Below are positions 1 through 8,511 of a stretch of DNA of 64,000 nt, piece by piece. Below the pieces are notes generated by a model that was not told the origin of the DNA, did not search any database, and saw only the letters and a program-made list of their open reading frames with translations. The translations under genes were made by a program, and so were the position numbers. The DNA lies in assembly GCF_042684645.1 (NCBI RefSeq), contig NZ_JBHULV010000017.1, positions 4,314-68,313 of the forward strand, given 5' to 3'. The stretch is from Pseudopedobacter alpinus (GTDB lineage: Bacteria; Bacteroidota; Bacteroidia; Sphingobacteriales; Sphingobacteriaceae). Numbering within the stretch: position 1 is the stretch's first letter; every line of letters starts with the position of its first letter.

Positions 1-291
1 CTTTTTCCTTATAAAATCTATACTTCCGTTAGTGGCAATTCTAAACAACCAAGTACTAAAAGCATAATCTGGACGATATTTTTCTAAATTTTCGAATGCT
101 TTTGCAAAGGTAGTAACGGTTATATCCATAGCGTCGTCCTTATTATTAACCATTTTAAGAACCATAAAAAATATAGAATCTTTATAACGCTGCATTAATT
201 CTGCATACGCTTTTTGGTTACCTTCTTTGGCTTTTTCTACCAAAATAAAGTCGTTTTTTGCGTTATCAGAAAAATTAGGATTTATTTCCAT
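1..291 (-). CDS. RNA polymerase ECF sigma factor, partial (N-terminal 97 residues)
   Basis: The gene runs off the left window edge, and only region 2 of a sigma-70 family ECF factor is visible. It would direct core RNA polymerase to a small promoter set in the cytoplasm. The translation has the ECF pattern: an acidic N-terminus, AYAELMQRYKDSIFFMVLKM, the DAMDITVTTFAKAFENL stretch typical of region 2.2, then FSTWLFRIATNGSIDFIRKK leading into region 2.4. The ATG at 291 overlaps the last 10 bases of the glycosyltransferase gene (ATGGAAATAA), so the two are probably translationally coupled. No anti-sigma gene is visible, because downstream sequence is outside the window. Confidence 0.85.
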   Translation of the reverse strand, partial: MEINPNFSDNAKNDFILVEKAKEGNQKAYAELMQRYKDSIFFMVLKMVNNKDDAMDITVTTFAKAFENLEKYRPDYAFSTWLFRIATNGSIDFIRKK

Positions 292-1406
292 ATTGTTTTT
301 TTAATAAAAATACCTGCAATGTTTAAAGCTATTAAATAAATGTAATAAAAAGGATCTAAAATCAGGAACCACCAAAGTAAATCTTTATTCTTTAGTTTTT
401 CCATCGGTTTGTAAAATACAAATAACTGACAAGCAAATCTTAACACAAAAACTGCTAAAACTGCTTCGAAAGCTACTTTAAAAATTAAGCTAAGAATGAA
501 GAAAGAATAAAAACCTAACGCAGATAAAGCTTGTAATGTTAATTTAAAACGATGTTCTCTTTTATACATTTTTGAAGCACTAACATGTCTGGTTTTTTGT
601 TTCCAGTATTTTAGCCAAGTTCTTTTAGGTTCGCTATTGGTAAATGTATTGTTGTTAATTTCTATAACGGTGTTGTTTTTTGTAGCATTTTGGTTGACAA
701 ATAAATCATCATCGCCAGAAGTGATGTGCATGTGAGATGCAAACCCTTTTCCTTTAAAAAATAAAGATTTTTTGTACGATAAATTTCTACCAACGCCCAT
801 ATATGGCATGCCGCTTATGGCAAACGAAAGGTAATTTAAAGCAGTTTGAAATGTTTCGTACCTAATTAAAGCGTTTAAAAAGCCTCTGTACTTATTGTAT
901 GGAGAAAAACCCAAAACAATTTCTACTTCTGGATTATTGTAGTTAGCCACCATTAAATCTATCCAATTTTCAGATGCTGGTTTGCAATCGGCATCTGTAA
1001 ATAGTAAGATTTCGTTTTTTGCTGCCTTAATACCTAAAGTTGCAGCGAATTTTTTTGCAGTTTTAAACCTTGGGTGTTCCTCAATTTTCACTACTTTAAG
1101 ATGCGGATATTTTAGTTCAAAATCCCTTAAAACCTCTTCACTCCTATCGTAAGAACAATCGTTAACTACAATTACCTCAAAATTTGGATAGTTTTGTTCT
1201 AATACAAATGGTAAGTATTCTTTTAAATTGTTTGCTTCGTTTCTAGCGCAAATTATTACAGAAACTGCTGGCTTATCTCCGAGATTATTGTTTGAATTGG
1301 GAGAAAAAAAAGTGAATTTTCTTTGTACAAAAAATAGAAAATAAAGTTGTGCTATAAAACAAACTTGAAGTAAAATAAAAAAAACGTAACCGATATAAAT
1401 TTCCAA
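282..1406 (-). CDS. Family 2 glycosyltransferase, membrane-anchored
   Basis: This is a 374-residue inner-membrane GT2 enzyme that would transfer a sugar from a nucleotide donor to a lipid or polysaccharide acceptor; the substrate is unknown. A hydrophobic segment at residues 5-25 is followed by the GT-A domain. That domain starts AVSVIICARNEANNLKEYLP and has VVNDCSYDRSEEVL and the metal-binding LLFTDADCKPAS (DxD-like). Further on are SGDDDLFVNQNA and the KRTWLKYWKQKTRHVS acceptor-site-like stretch. Three or so hydrophobic helices close the protein (about 290-370). The order TM-GT2-TM resembles processive membrane GT2 proteins. It overlaps the sigma factor start by 10 bases and is followed upstream by a long non-coding spacer. 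Confidence 0.88.
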   Translation of the reverse strand: MEIYIGYVFFILLQVCFIAQLYFLFFVQRKFTFFSPNSNNNLGDKPAVSVIICARNEANNLKEYLPFVLEQNYPNFEVIVVNDCSYDRSEEVLRDFELKYPHLKVVKIEEHPRFKTAKKFAATLGIKAAKNEILLFTDADCKPASENWIDLMVANYNNPEVEIVLGFSPYNKYRGFLNALIRYETFQTALNYLSFAISGMPYMGVGRNLSYKKSLFFKGKGFASHMHITSGDDDLFVNQNATKNNTVIEINNNTFTNSEPKRTWLKYWKQKTRHVSASKMYKREHRFKLTLQALSALGFYSFFILSLIFKVAFEAVLAVFVLRFACQLFVFYKPMEKLKNKDLLWWFLILDPFYYIYLIALNIAGIFIKKTIWK

Positions 1407-1653
1407 TGTGTGAATTGCGAATTAAAACGCAAATTTCATAAAATTAGCTTAATATCAAATAGGGTATTACAATTCTTTTTTGTTTTGATTAGCGGAAGTG
1501 ATTTGAAATTTAGAAATAGCTTGCTTAATGAGCTGTTGTTAATTTAAATAGTTAAAAAAACTTTATAACAGACTTGTACATTAATTAGTGGAATGTATAA
1601 AATTAGAATTTAGGCTTTAGAAATAATTTAGCGTTTAATAAAAAATTAAAGCA
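1407..1653. other. Non-coding AT-rich spacer
   Basis: Non-coding spacer upstream of the glycosyltransferase, part of the 494-bp gap up to 1900. It presumably holds the leftward promoter for the glycosyltransferase-sigma pair. I see no convincing promoter box or ORF. The rest of the gap is the split terminator and the MITE-like element. Confidence 0.6.
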
Positions 1654-1886
1654 TAAAAAAAGCTGTCTCTATTTGAGAGGGCACTGAAAAACTACCCATT
1701 AAAAAAGGGCTTATGAATTTTTTATCCCATAAGCCCTTTTCTTTGTGATATTCGCAATCTCCTAAATTTTATTTTGCAATTAGACGATTCTAAGAGGCCT
1801 TATATGCCGTTTTTTCTCAATGTTTAACACGACATTTTTTCACAAGGACTTTTTCAGTGCCCTCCTATTTGAGACAGCTTTTTTTT
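1654..1886. terminator. Rho-independent terminator split by an inserted element
   Basis: The outer arms AAAAAAAGCTGTCTC (about 1655-1669) and GAGACAGCTTTTTTTT (about 1871-1886) are inverted repeats. Remove the 188-bp insert and one copy of its target duplication and they rejoin as AGCTGTCTC-TATTT-GAGACAGCT with A and T tracts on either side. That is a classic bidirectional terminator with a 5-nt loop, located directly behind the barrel gene (stop at 1901). Whether it still terminates with a ~200-nt insert in its loop cannot be told from sequence. Confidence 0.75.
1677..1864. mobile_element. MITE-like element, 188 bp, with 15-bp TIRs and 8-bp target duplication
   Basis: Perfect 15-bp terminal inverted repeats GAGGGCACTGAAAAA lie at 1677-1691 and, inverted, at 1850-1864. 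They are flanked by the direct repeat CTATTTGA at 1669-1676 and 1865-1872, which is the expected target site duplication. The element holds no ORF. Its inner part has a 13-bp perfect hairpin, AAAAGGGCTTATG (1703-1715) pairing with CATAAGCCCTTTT (1728-1740). The structure is that of a non-autonomous element mobilised by a transposase elsewhere. The 8-bp duplication is compatible with several IS families, and I do not assign one. Confidence 0.8.
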
Positions 1887-1900
1887 AAACCAATTTAATA

Positions 1901-2941
1901 CTAAAAAGCGTAAACTACAGCTAAAGAGAATTGAGATGCTGATTTTGTTGCAGCGCCATTAGATTTTAAAAACTGAGTAGTAGAACCATTGTCTAATCTG
2001 AACTCAGGAATAAAAGTTAAGCCACCACTTTTTAAGTTTGCTGTTAAAGTTAAGGCAGTTACAGATTCGTCTGCTACTGGCAATCCAAAAAGAGCAGTTG
2101 CGTTCTTTTTAGATTTGAAATACTCGCCTCTTAAGCCTAAACCAAAAGACTCAGTAATAGATACAGATGGGTATAAAGCAACACCAGTATAACCTTCGTC
2201 ATCACCAACACCAGACCAATCAGCAGCGTTTAATCCTAATTTAAATTTTTCTGAAATTTGGTAAGCAGTTGTTAAATCTAAAATTGTTCCACTTTCAGAT
2301 CCAGATAAAACATTTAAATATGCATTCCAACCCTCAACTGGTGCTAATGAAATTTGTGCACCAAGGGTATTTACACCAAAAGATGGATTTGCGATGTAAG
2401 TGTTCCAAGTATCATTGAATAAACCTACCATTACACCAACTTTATCAGATATAGCATAATTAGCTTTAATACCTGCATTTTGGAATGGACCATTTGTGAA
2501 TAAATAAGAAGTTGAGTAATTGAAATTTCCTACTGGAGAGATTACTTCGTATCCAACAAATGTCCCCATAAAACCTGCAGTCATGCTAAATTTATCAGTA
2601 AATGCATAAGTTGCATATAAGTTTTGAATGTGGAATGATTCTCCAATTCCTTCTTGTGGTAAAATTGATTGACCTTGACCTCTAGGACCAAATGATACTT
2701 CACCTACAAATGAGGCTTTACCAGTTGTTTTCTTCAAAGCGATATCAATCATACCTAAAGAAACAGAATTCTGATCTGATGCGAAACTTGTACCAATATT
2801 AGCAGTTTTAGCAAAATCATATTTATAATAAGCATCTACCGAACCAGAGATTTCTAAAGGTGTAGATGTAGAATCAGTTTGTGCCTTAGCACCAAATGTT
2901 ACAGCTATTAAAGCAGCTAGCGTTATTAATTGTTTTTTCAT
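1901..2941 (-). CDS. Outer-membrane beta-barrel porin (BBP2/OmpL-like), Amt-linked
   Basis: The 346-residue protein has a clear signal peptide (MKKQLITLAALIAVTFGAKA, cut before Q). Its body of alternating short strands rich in aromatic and glycine residues ends in SQFSLAVVYAF, a C-terminal aromatic typical of outer-membrane barrels. It resembles the putative beta-barrel porin-2 family. It lies 84 bp downstream of the ammonium channel gene in the same direction, so it is probably the outer-membrane entry route for ammonium or another small nitrogen source; that role is inference from context. A terminator invaded by a MITE-like element follows it. Confidence 0.8.
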   Translation of the reverse strand: MKKQLITLAALIAVTFGAKAQTDSTSTPLEISGSVDAYYKYDFAKTANIGTSFASDQNSVSLGMIDIALKKTTGKASFVGEVSFGPRGQGQSILPQEGIGESFHIQNLYATYAFTDKFSMTAGFMGTFVGYEVISPVGNFNYSTSYLFTNGPFQNAGIKANYAISDKVGVMVGLFNDTWNTYIANPSFGVNTLGAQISLAPVEGWNAYLNVLSGSESGTILDLTTAYQISEKFKLGLNAADWSGVGDDEGYTGVALYPSVSITESFGLGLRGEYFKSKKNATALFGLPVADESVTALTLTANLKSGGLTFIPEFRLDNGSTTQFLKSNGAATKSASQFSLAVVYAF

Positions 2942-2987
2942 TTTTATTATTGTTTAGGGGTTTTGTTTGTTGATTGTTAATTATAAA

Positions 2988-3021
2988 ATTTGGTAGATAT
3001 GCAATTGCATATCTACCAAAT
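2988..3021. terminator. 34-bp perfect palindrome between amt and the porin gene
   Basis: The sequence is ATTTGGTAGATATGCAA joined directly to its reverse complement, with 17-bp arms and no spacer. It lies 4 bases past the amt stop codon. Read leftward it is followed by TTTTATAATT, so it could be a weak terminator or an mRNA-stabilising hairpin that lets amt be expressed above the distal porin gene. The hairpin is seen directly; its role is inference. Confidence 0.6.
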
Positions 3022-3025
3022 ACTT

Positions 3026-4357
3026 TTATCCTTTATTTCCTACAGCTGATGTTGTGTAAGCGTGAACTCCATGTTCGTGAATATCTAAACCTTCAGTTTC
3101 TTCTTCTACAGATACTCTTATACCCATTGTATATTTAAGCGCTGCAAATAGAATGAAAGAAGCACCAAAAGCGGCAGCACCGTAAACAGCAACTCCTTTT
3201 AATTGAGCTATAAAACTCATATCGGTACCCCAAATGCCTACAGCTAAAGTTCCCCACACACCACATACTAAGTGTACTGGAACTGCACCAACAACATCAT
3301 CTAATTTTAATTTTTCTAATAATTGTACTGCAAGCACTACTAAAATACCAGCGATAAAACCTATGTAAATAGACTCCATTGGAGAAACCACATCGGCACC
3401 AGCGGTAATACCAACTAAACCAGCTAATATTCCGTTTAATACCATTCCGTAATCGTAAGTTTTTAATAAAATAGTTGCTAAAATGAAAGCACCAACTGCA
3501 CCAGCACAAGCGCCTAAAGTTGTGTTAGTTAAAACTAAAGAAGTTAAAGCAGGGTCTGATGATAAAACAGAACCGCCATTGAAACCAAACCATCCTAACC
3601 AAAGGATAAATACACCGATAGTAGCAAAAGCTAAGTTAGAAGCTGGGAAAGGGTTTCCTTTTCCTGCAAACCTACCAATACGTGGACCTAATAAAATGAT
3701 ACCTGCTAATGCACCCCATCCACCAACAGAGTGAACTAAAGTAGAACCTGCAAAGTCATGAAATCCCCAAGAAGAAACCATTCCATAACCCCATTGCCAG
3801 CTACCACAAATTGGATAAACTACACCTACGAAGAAAATTGTAAAAATTAGGTAAGCACTAAATTTAATACGTTCTGCAACTGCTCCAGAAACAATTGTAG
3901 CTGTTGTAGCAGCAAACATTGCTTGAAACAAGAAATCTGTATAGTAAGGATATCCTGCTGCATAAGCTGCTGTGTTTCCTCCTTCTGGTAAAGACAATCC
4001 AAAACCTGCAAAGCCAAACCATCCTGGTACGTCACCAAAACCAGGGTACATTAAATTGAAACCACACAATGCATATAATAAAATACCTATTACTGGTGTG
4101 ATTGCATTTTTGAATAAAATGTTAACTGTGTTTTTTGTTTGAGAGAATCCGGCTTCAACACTTGCAAAGCCTAAGTTCATTATAAATACCAATGCCGCAC
4201 ATACCATCATCCATACGTTACTGGCGTTCATAAAAACTTCTTTTGCAGCTTCAGCTGTTTCTGCAACTTCTTGCATTGGAGCAAGCATCGCTACTGTTAA
4301 TAATTTCGCATCCATTATCGTCAGGACGCTTTGGATTAAAAGTAATGAATTTTCCAT
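3026..4357 (-). CDS. amt: Ammonium transporter Amt
   Basis: The 443-residue inner-membrane protein is of the Amt/Mep/Rh family, which conducts ammonium as NH3 or NH4+. Eleven or so hydrophobic helices start at about residue 48 (VWMMVCAALVFIMNLGFASV). Diagnostic stretches are AGFSQTKNTVNILFKN, WQWGYGMVSSWGFHDFAGST with the first pore histidine of the HDFAGS block, and VPVHLVCGVWGTLAVGIWG with the second. The N-terminal 45 residues contain a hydrophobic segment that may be a signal peptide, as in many Amt proteins. The gene is transcribed away from glutamine synthetase III across a shared spacer and together with the downstream porin. No adjacent GlnB gene is visible. Confidence 0.95.
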   Translation of the reverse strand: MENSLLLIQSVLTIMDAKLLTVAMLAPMQEVAETAEAAKEVFMNASNVWMMVCAALVFIMNLGFASVEAGFSQTKNTVNILFKNAITPVIGILLYALCGFNLMYPGFGDVPGWFGFAGFGLSLPEGGNTAAYAAGYPYYTDFLFQAMFAATTATIVSGAVAERIKFSAYLIFTIFFVGVVYPICGSWQWGYGMVSSWGFHDFAGSTLVHSVGGWGALAGIILLGPRIGRFAGKGNPFPASNLAFATIGVFILWLGWFGFNGGSVLSSDPALTSLVLTNTTLGACAGAVGAFILATILLKTYDYGMVLNGILAGLVGITAGADVVSPMESIYIGFIAGILVVLAVQLLEKLKLDDVVGAVPVHLVCGVWGTLAVGIWGTDMSFIAQLKGVAVYGAAAFGASFILFAALKYTMGIRVSVEEETEGLDIHEHGVHAYTTSAVGNKG

Positions 4358-4854
4358 TTTAAATTGTTTAGGGTTTTTAGTTAAAATTAATATATGTGTT
4401 AATAATATTGCTAAAGTTTTATATATCTCTTAATAATTAATCAATATATTATCATTTTTACATCGACTAAAGTCTATATTTTGACAAAAACATCAAAATT
4501 TTTATAACATTTTACTATATTTTTAATATAAAATCAAAAAAACACTAAAAAAACTGCATCAAATTCTAATATTTTTAATACAAATCCATAATTTTTAAAT
4601 TATCTTTAAAATTAAAACATCTTAAATGGCAATAAAAAGGAAAGCAAAAACCCTGTTTCTAAAATTTTAGCAATAAAAAAGTCGGATTTTGATATATTTT
4701 ATAAAAAAACATCAAAAATTTAAACGAATTTTTAACAAAAAACATGACTGATGTAATTTTTTTTAAAAAAATTTAGGATAATTCGGAAAAAACGTCTTAT
4801 TTTTAACCATTATATATATAAATAGCTATTAATAATTAAATAAACACCTAAACA
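4358..4854. promoter_or_regulatory. Divergent amt / glutamine synthetase control region
   Basis: A very AT-rich 497-bp spacer lies between divergent nitrogen genes. It contains two related inverted repeats. At 4478-4499, ATTTTGA and TCAAAAT are separated by 8 bases. At 4687-4717, TTTTGAT and ATCAAAA are separated by 17 bases. Both sit in a common context, AAAAACATCAAAA. They may be operator sites for a nitrogen-responsive regulator, but in sequence this rich in A and T chance palindromes are common. No good match to the TAnnTTTG minus-7 box was found. Confidence 0.4.
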
Positions 4855-7029
4855 ATGTCAACAATTAGATTTCAAGCGCTTCAATCAGTATTAGGAAGAA
4901 CTATACCCGAAGTGAAGACACCATCATCAAAAATTTCTGACTTTTTTGGCGCAAACGTTTTTGATAAACCAAAAATGAAAGCCTTTATGTCTAAAGAGGC
5001 TTATCAAGCTATTGTAAATGCTGGAGAAAATGGTACACCTATAGAAAGAGATGTAGCTGAGCATATTGCTTCTGCAATGAAATCTTGGGCTATGAGCAAA
5101 GGTGTTACACATTATACGCATTGGTTTCAACCATTAACTGGTACAACCGCTGAAAAGCATGATTCATTTTTTGAACCTGCCTCTGACGGAACTCCAGTTG
5201 AAGTATTTTCTGGCGGTGCATTAGTGCAACAAGAACCAGATGCATCTAGTTTTCCAAACGGAGGTATTAGAAGTACTTTTGAAGCTAGAGGTTATACTGC
5301 TTGGGACCCATCTTCTCCTGCTTTCATTTTTGGTAAAACACTTTGTATCCCAACAGTTTTTGTTTCTTACACAGGTGAAGCTTTAGATTTTAAAGCTCCG
5401 TTATTAAAAGCAATGACTGCTGTTGATAAAGCTGCTGTTGATGTTTGTCATTTCTTTGATAAAGGCATTAATAAAGTAAATGCATCTTTAGGTATTGAGC
5501 AAGAATATTTTTTGGTTGATTTAGCATTATTTAATGCAAGACCAGATTTATTAATGACAGGTAGAACTTTGTTTGGTCACTCATCTGCAAAAAACCAACA
5601 ATTAGATGATCATTATTTTGGTTCTATACCAGAAAGAGTGGTTGCTTACATGCAGGATTTTGAGTCAGAAGCTTTACAATTAGGAATTCCTTTAAAAACT
5701 CGTCATAACGAGGTTGCTCCTTCTCAATTTGAGTGTGCTCCTTTATATGAAGAAATCAATTTAGCCATAGATCATAATCAATTATTGATGGATTTAATGG
5801 ACAAAGTTGCTAAAAGACACCATTTTAAAGTTTTATTGCATGAAAAACCTTATGCTGGCGTAAACGGATCTGGTAAACATAATAACTGGTCTTTAATTAC
5901 TGATACTGGTAAAAATTTATTGGCTCCAGGAAAAACTCCTAAAAACAACTTAATGTTCTTAACTTTCTTTGTTAATACTATAAAGGCAGTACATGAACAT
6001 GCAGATTTATTAAGAGCATCTATTGCATCTGTAAATAACGATCACCGTTTAGGAGCTAATGAAGCACCTCCTGCAATTATATCTATGTTTTTAGGTAGCC
6101 AATTGAGTGATGTTTTAGACGAAATTGAAACTTCAAGAATTAGCAAAAAAGCTAAGGAAGAAAGTACAATGTGGCATAGCATTCCAAAAATTCCTTCAAT
6201 TTTATTGGATAACACAGATAGAAACCGTACTTCTCCGTTTGCTTTTACCGGAAACAAATTTGAATTAAGAGCTGTTGGTTCTTCTGCTAACTCATCAAAC
6301 CCTATGACTGTTTTAAACATGATTATGGCAGATCAGTTGGTTAAATTCAAAAACGAAGTTGATAAATTAATTAAAAAAGGTGATAAAAAAGATGTTGCTA
6401 TCTTAACTATCCTTAAAAAATACATCAAAGAATCTAAATCAATTCGTTTTGAAGGTAATGGTTACAGCGATGAGTGGGCTGCAGAAGCTAAGACTCGTGG
6501 ATTAAACAACATTAAAACTACGCCAAAGGCTTTAGATGCTTTAGTAACTGAAAAATCAACTAAATTATTTCAAGATACTGGTGTATTTAGTGTAAGAGAA
6601 GCTCACGCTCGTCATGAGATTTTATTGGAAGATTACTATAAGAAAATTCAAATTGAAGGTCGTGTTATTGGCGAACTTGCTACTAACGTTATTTTACCAG
6701 CAGCAATTTCTTACCAAACAACTTTAGTAACTAATATAAAAGGTTTAAAAGATATTGGTTTAGACGAAGAAAGTTACAGCTCTCAATTATTAATTGTTAA
6801 AGAATTATCTAAGCACATCAACTTTATTAAAGATAATGTACACGCAATGATTGAAGAACGTAAATTAGCTAACGTAATTGAAGATTCTAGAGATAAAGCA
6901 ATTGCTTACGATGAGAAAGTTAAAGCTTACTTTGAGCCAATACGTTACCACGTTGATAAATTAGAATTAATGGTTGATGACAATATTTGGCCATTACCTA
7001 AATTCAGAGAATTATTATTTATTAAATAA
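4855..7029 (+). CDS. glnN: Glutamine synthetase type III
   Basis: The enzyme makes glutamine from glutamate, ammonia and ATP in the cytoplasm. At 724 residues it fits the long type III (GlnN) family and not the ~470-residue type I. Family motifs are GIEQEYFLVD (about residue 213), TRHNEVAPSQFECAPLYEE, the active-site loop GVNGSGKHNNWSL, and NRTSPFAFTGNKFELRAVG. The C-terminal third is the type III-specific helical extension. It is divergent from amt, forming an ammonium uptake and fixation module, and is followed by a strong terminator. Confidence 0.97.
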   Translation: MSTIRFQALQSVLGRTIPEVKTPSSKISDFFGANVFDKPKMKAFMSKEAYQAIVNAGENGTPIERDVAEHIASAMKSWAMSKGVTHYTHWFQPLTGTTAEKHDSFFEPASDGTPVEVFSGGALVQQEPDASSFPNGGIRSTFEARGYTAWDPSSPAFIFGKTLCIPTVFVSYTGEALDFKAPLLKAMTAVDKAAVDVCHFFDKGINKVNASLGIEQEYFLVDLALFNARPDLLMTGRTLFGHSSAKNQQLDDHYFGSIPERVVAYMQDFESEALQLGIPLKTRHNEVAPSQFECAPLYEEINLAIDHNQLLMDLMDKVAKRHHFKVLLHEKPYAGVNGSGKHNNWSLITDTGKNLLAPGKTPKNNLMFLTFFVNTIKAVHEHADLLRASIASVNNDHRLGANEAPPAIISMFLGSQLSDVLDEIETSRISKKAKEESTMWHSIPKIPSILLDNTDRNRTSPFAFTGNKFELRAVGSSANSSNPMTVLNMIMADQLVKFKNEVDKLIKKGDKKDVAILTILKKYIKESKSIRFEGNGYSDEWAAEAKTRGLNNIKTTPKALDALVTEKSTKLFQDTGVFSVREAHARHEILLEDYYKKIQIEGRVIGELATNVILPAAISYQTTLVTNIKGLKDIGLDEESYSSQLLIVKELSKHINFIKDNVHAMIEERKLANVIEDSRDKAIAYDEKVKAYFEPIRYHVDKLELMVDDNIWPLPKFRELLFIK

Positions 7030-7063
7030 CATTAAGCATAAGGCTAAAGCCGAAAGCAAAATC

Positions 7064-7100
7064 AAAAGCCGTTTCTTTTTAAAGAGAAACGGCTTTTTTT
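7064..7100 (+). terminator. Rho-independent terminator after glutamine synthetase
   Basis: AAAAGCCGTTTCT (7064-7076) pairs with AGAAACGGCTTTT (7085-7097) across an 8-nt loop and is followed by a T run. Confidence 0.88.
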
Positions 7101-7150
7101 ATAGGTTAAAAATGAAATTTTAATCCTATATATGTATGATTTATAGAAAC

Positions 7151-7579
7151 CTAAAAACCTTTGCCCCAAACAGTAATTACAAAACTTCTTTTGCCTCCAG
7201 CATCTCTATGTTCGCAAAAATAAATACCTTGCCAGGTACCTAAAGCCAACTTTCCATTTCTTATTGGAATTGTAACAGAAGAACCCAATAAAGCAGATTT
7301 TAAATGTGCAGGCATATCATCGTCTCCTTCATAATCATGTAGATAATTAGGGTCTCTTTCTTTTACGGTTTTATTAAAAAACATTTCAAAATCTTGTCTC
7401 ACTGTAGGGTCGGCGTTTTCATTTATACTTAACGATGCAGAAGTATGTTGGATAAATACTTGTAGCATCCCAACCTTTATGCTTTCTATTTGAGGAATAA
7501 CTCCCAAAATCTGGCTAGTGATGATATGAAAACCTCTCGGTTTCTGATTTAAAACTAAAAATTCTTGTTCAAAAATCAT
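7151..7579 (-). CDS. yjbQ: YjbQ family protein (UPF0047)
   Basis: This 142-residue cytoplasmic protein belongs to the small YjbQ/UPF0047 family, which is annotated as a secondary thiamine-phosphate synthase from weak in vitro activity; its real role is unsettled. Conserved features are VFIQHTSASLSINENADP, HDYEGDDDMPAHLKSAL, and GTWQGIYFCEHRD, whose histidines are the likely metal ligands. The length matches the family. It lies 11 bases downstream of the GH25 gene stop in reading order and probably shares its transcript. Confidence 0.9.
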   Translation of the reverse strand: MIFEQEFLVLNQKPRGFHIITSQILGVIPQIESIKVGMLQVFIQHTSASLSINENADPTVRQDFEMFFNKTVKERDPNYLHDYEGDDDMPAHLKSALLGSSVTIPIRNGKLALGTWQGIYFCEHRDAGGKRSFVITVWGKGF

Positions 7580-7590
7580 TTTATGGAACG

Positions 7591-8472
7591 TTATTTACTA
7601 TTTTGAATTAATAATGCACTTAAATCTTCTTCTTGTCCGTTAAAAACATTCATATCCACCTTATGGTTAATTCCATCAATATTTGCATTATCAGCGTGTT
7701 GCCAAAATTCCCAACGTGTTTCTTTCTTAAATTTCAATTTAGGCTGGTAATAATGAGCAACCCATAAAGGATAATCGTCAAATTCTCCTTTCAAATTATC
7801 TTTATAAAACTGATAACCTGTATAAATAATTGGCTTAATCTTAGTTTTCTTTTCTATTTCGTTTAAAAAGTCTTGAATATTCGGGATTAACTCATTTTTC
7901 GACAAACCAGCAGTTTCTTCAATATCAATTACTGGTGGTAAATCTCCCGATTCCATTTTTACCGTTTGTAAAAAAAAGCGAGCTTGCCATAAACCAGATT
8001 TTTTTGGTTTAAAATAATGATAGGCTCCTCTTATCACTTCATTTTTTTTACTTTCTCGCCAATTTCTTTGAAAGTAAGAATCAACTAATGTTACACCTTC
8101 AGTGGCTTTTATAAAAGCGAATGATATTTTAATACCATTATAATCCATCATGCTCACTTTTTCCCAATCAATTTTACCTTGATAGTAAGAAACATCTATA
8201 CCATGAACATAAAATTTACGAGGAATACGGATACCAAATTTCTCGTAATGTGGATATTCATCAAAGACAAACAAATCTCTGAACCATCTGCTGGTAGAAA
8301 CCACTGTTTTTATAACCTTACCATAATAAAACGGAGATAAAACTAATAACGCAATTATTATTAAAACAACTTTAAACTTTGCAGAAAATTTACTTTTAGA
8401 AACTTTCTTTTTCCGGGGTGTACGTGGTTTTGTGTTTGTTTTTTTTGCTGTAACTTTTTTAGGAAGAGGCAT
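7591..8472 (-). CDS. GH25 lysozyme-like muramidase, membrane-anchored
   Basis: The 293-residue protein has a lysine-rich cytoplasmic N-terminus (residues 1-28), one transmembrane helix (about 30-48, FKVVLIIIALLVLSPFYYG), and a GH25 domain from about residue 85. The domain shows HGIDVSYYQGKIDWEKV, FIKATEGVTLVDSYF, GAYHYF, the catalytic-centre PPVIDIEETAG, and FWQHADNANIDGI near the end. GH25 enzymes cleave the beta-1,4 bond after N-acetylmuramic acid. The anchor places it on the periplasmic face of the inner membrane, suggesting wall turnover. The yjbQ-like gene follows after 11 bases. Confidence 0.9.
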   Translation of the reverse strand: MPLPKKVTAKKTNTKPRTPRKKKVSKSKFSAKFKVVLIIIALLVLSPFYYGKVIKTVVSTSRWFRDLFVFDEYPHYEKFGIRIPRKFYVHGIDVSYYQGKIDWEKVSMMDYNGIKISFAFIKATEGVTLVDSYFQRNWRESKKNEVIRGAYHYFKPKKSGLWQARFFLQTVKMESGDLPPVIDIEETAGLSKNELIPNIQDFLNEIEKKTKIKPIIYTGYQFYKDNLKGEFDDYPLWVAHYYQPKLKFKKETRWEFWQHADNANIDGINHKVDMNVFNGQEEDLSALLIQNSK

Positions 8473-8511
8473 TAATTTGAATGATAAATAAGCAAGAAGT
8501 GTTAAAGAAAA

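Noticed and set aside
4441..4760. Riboswitch or leader RNA in the amt-glutamine synthetase spacer
   Set aside because: The sequence is almost pure A and T with no stable stems other than short AT palindromes.
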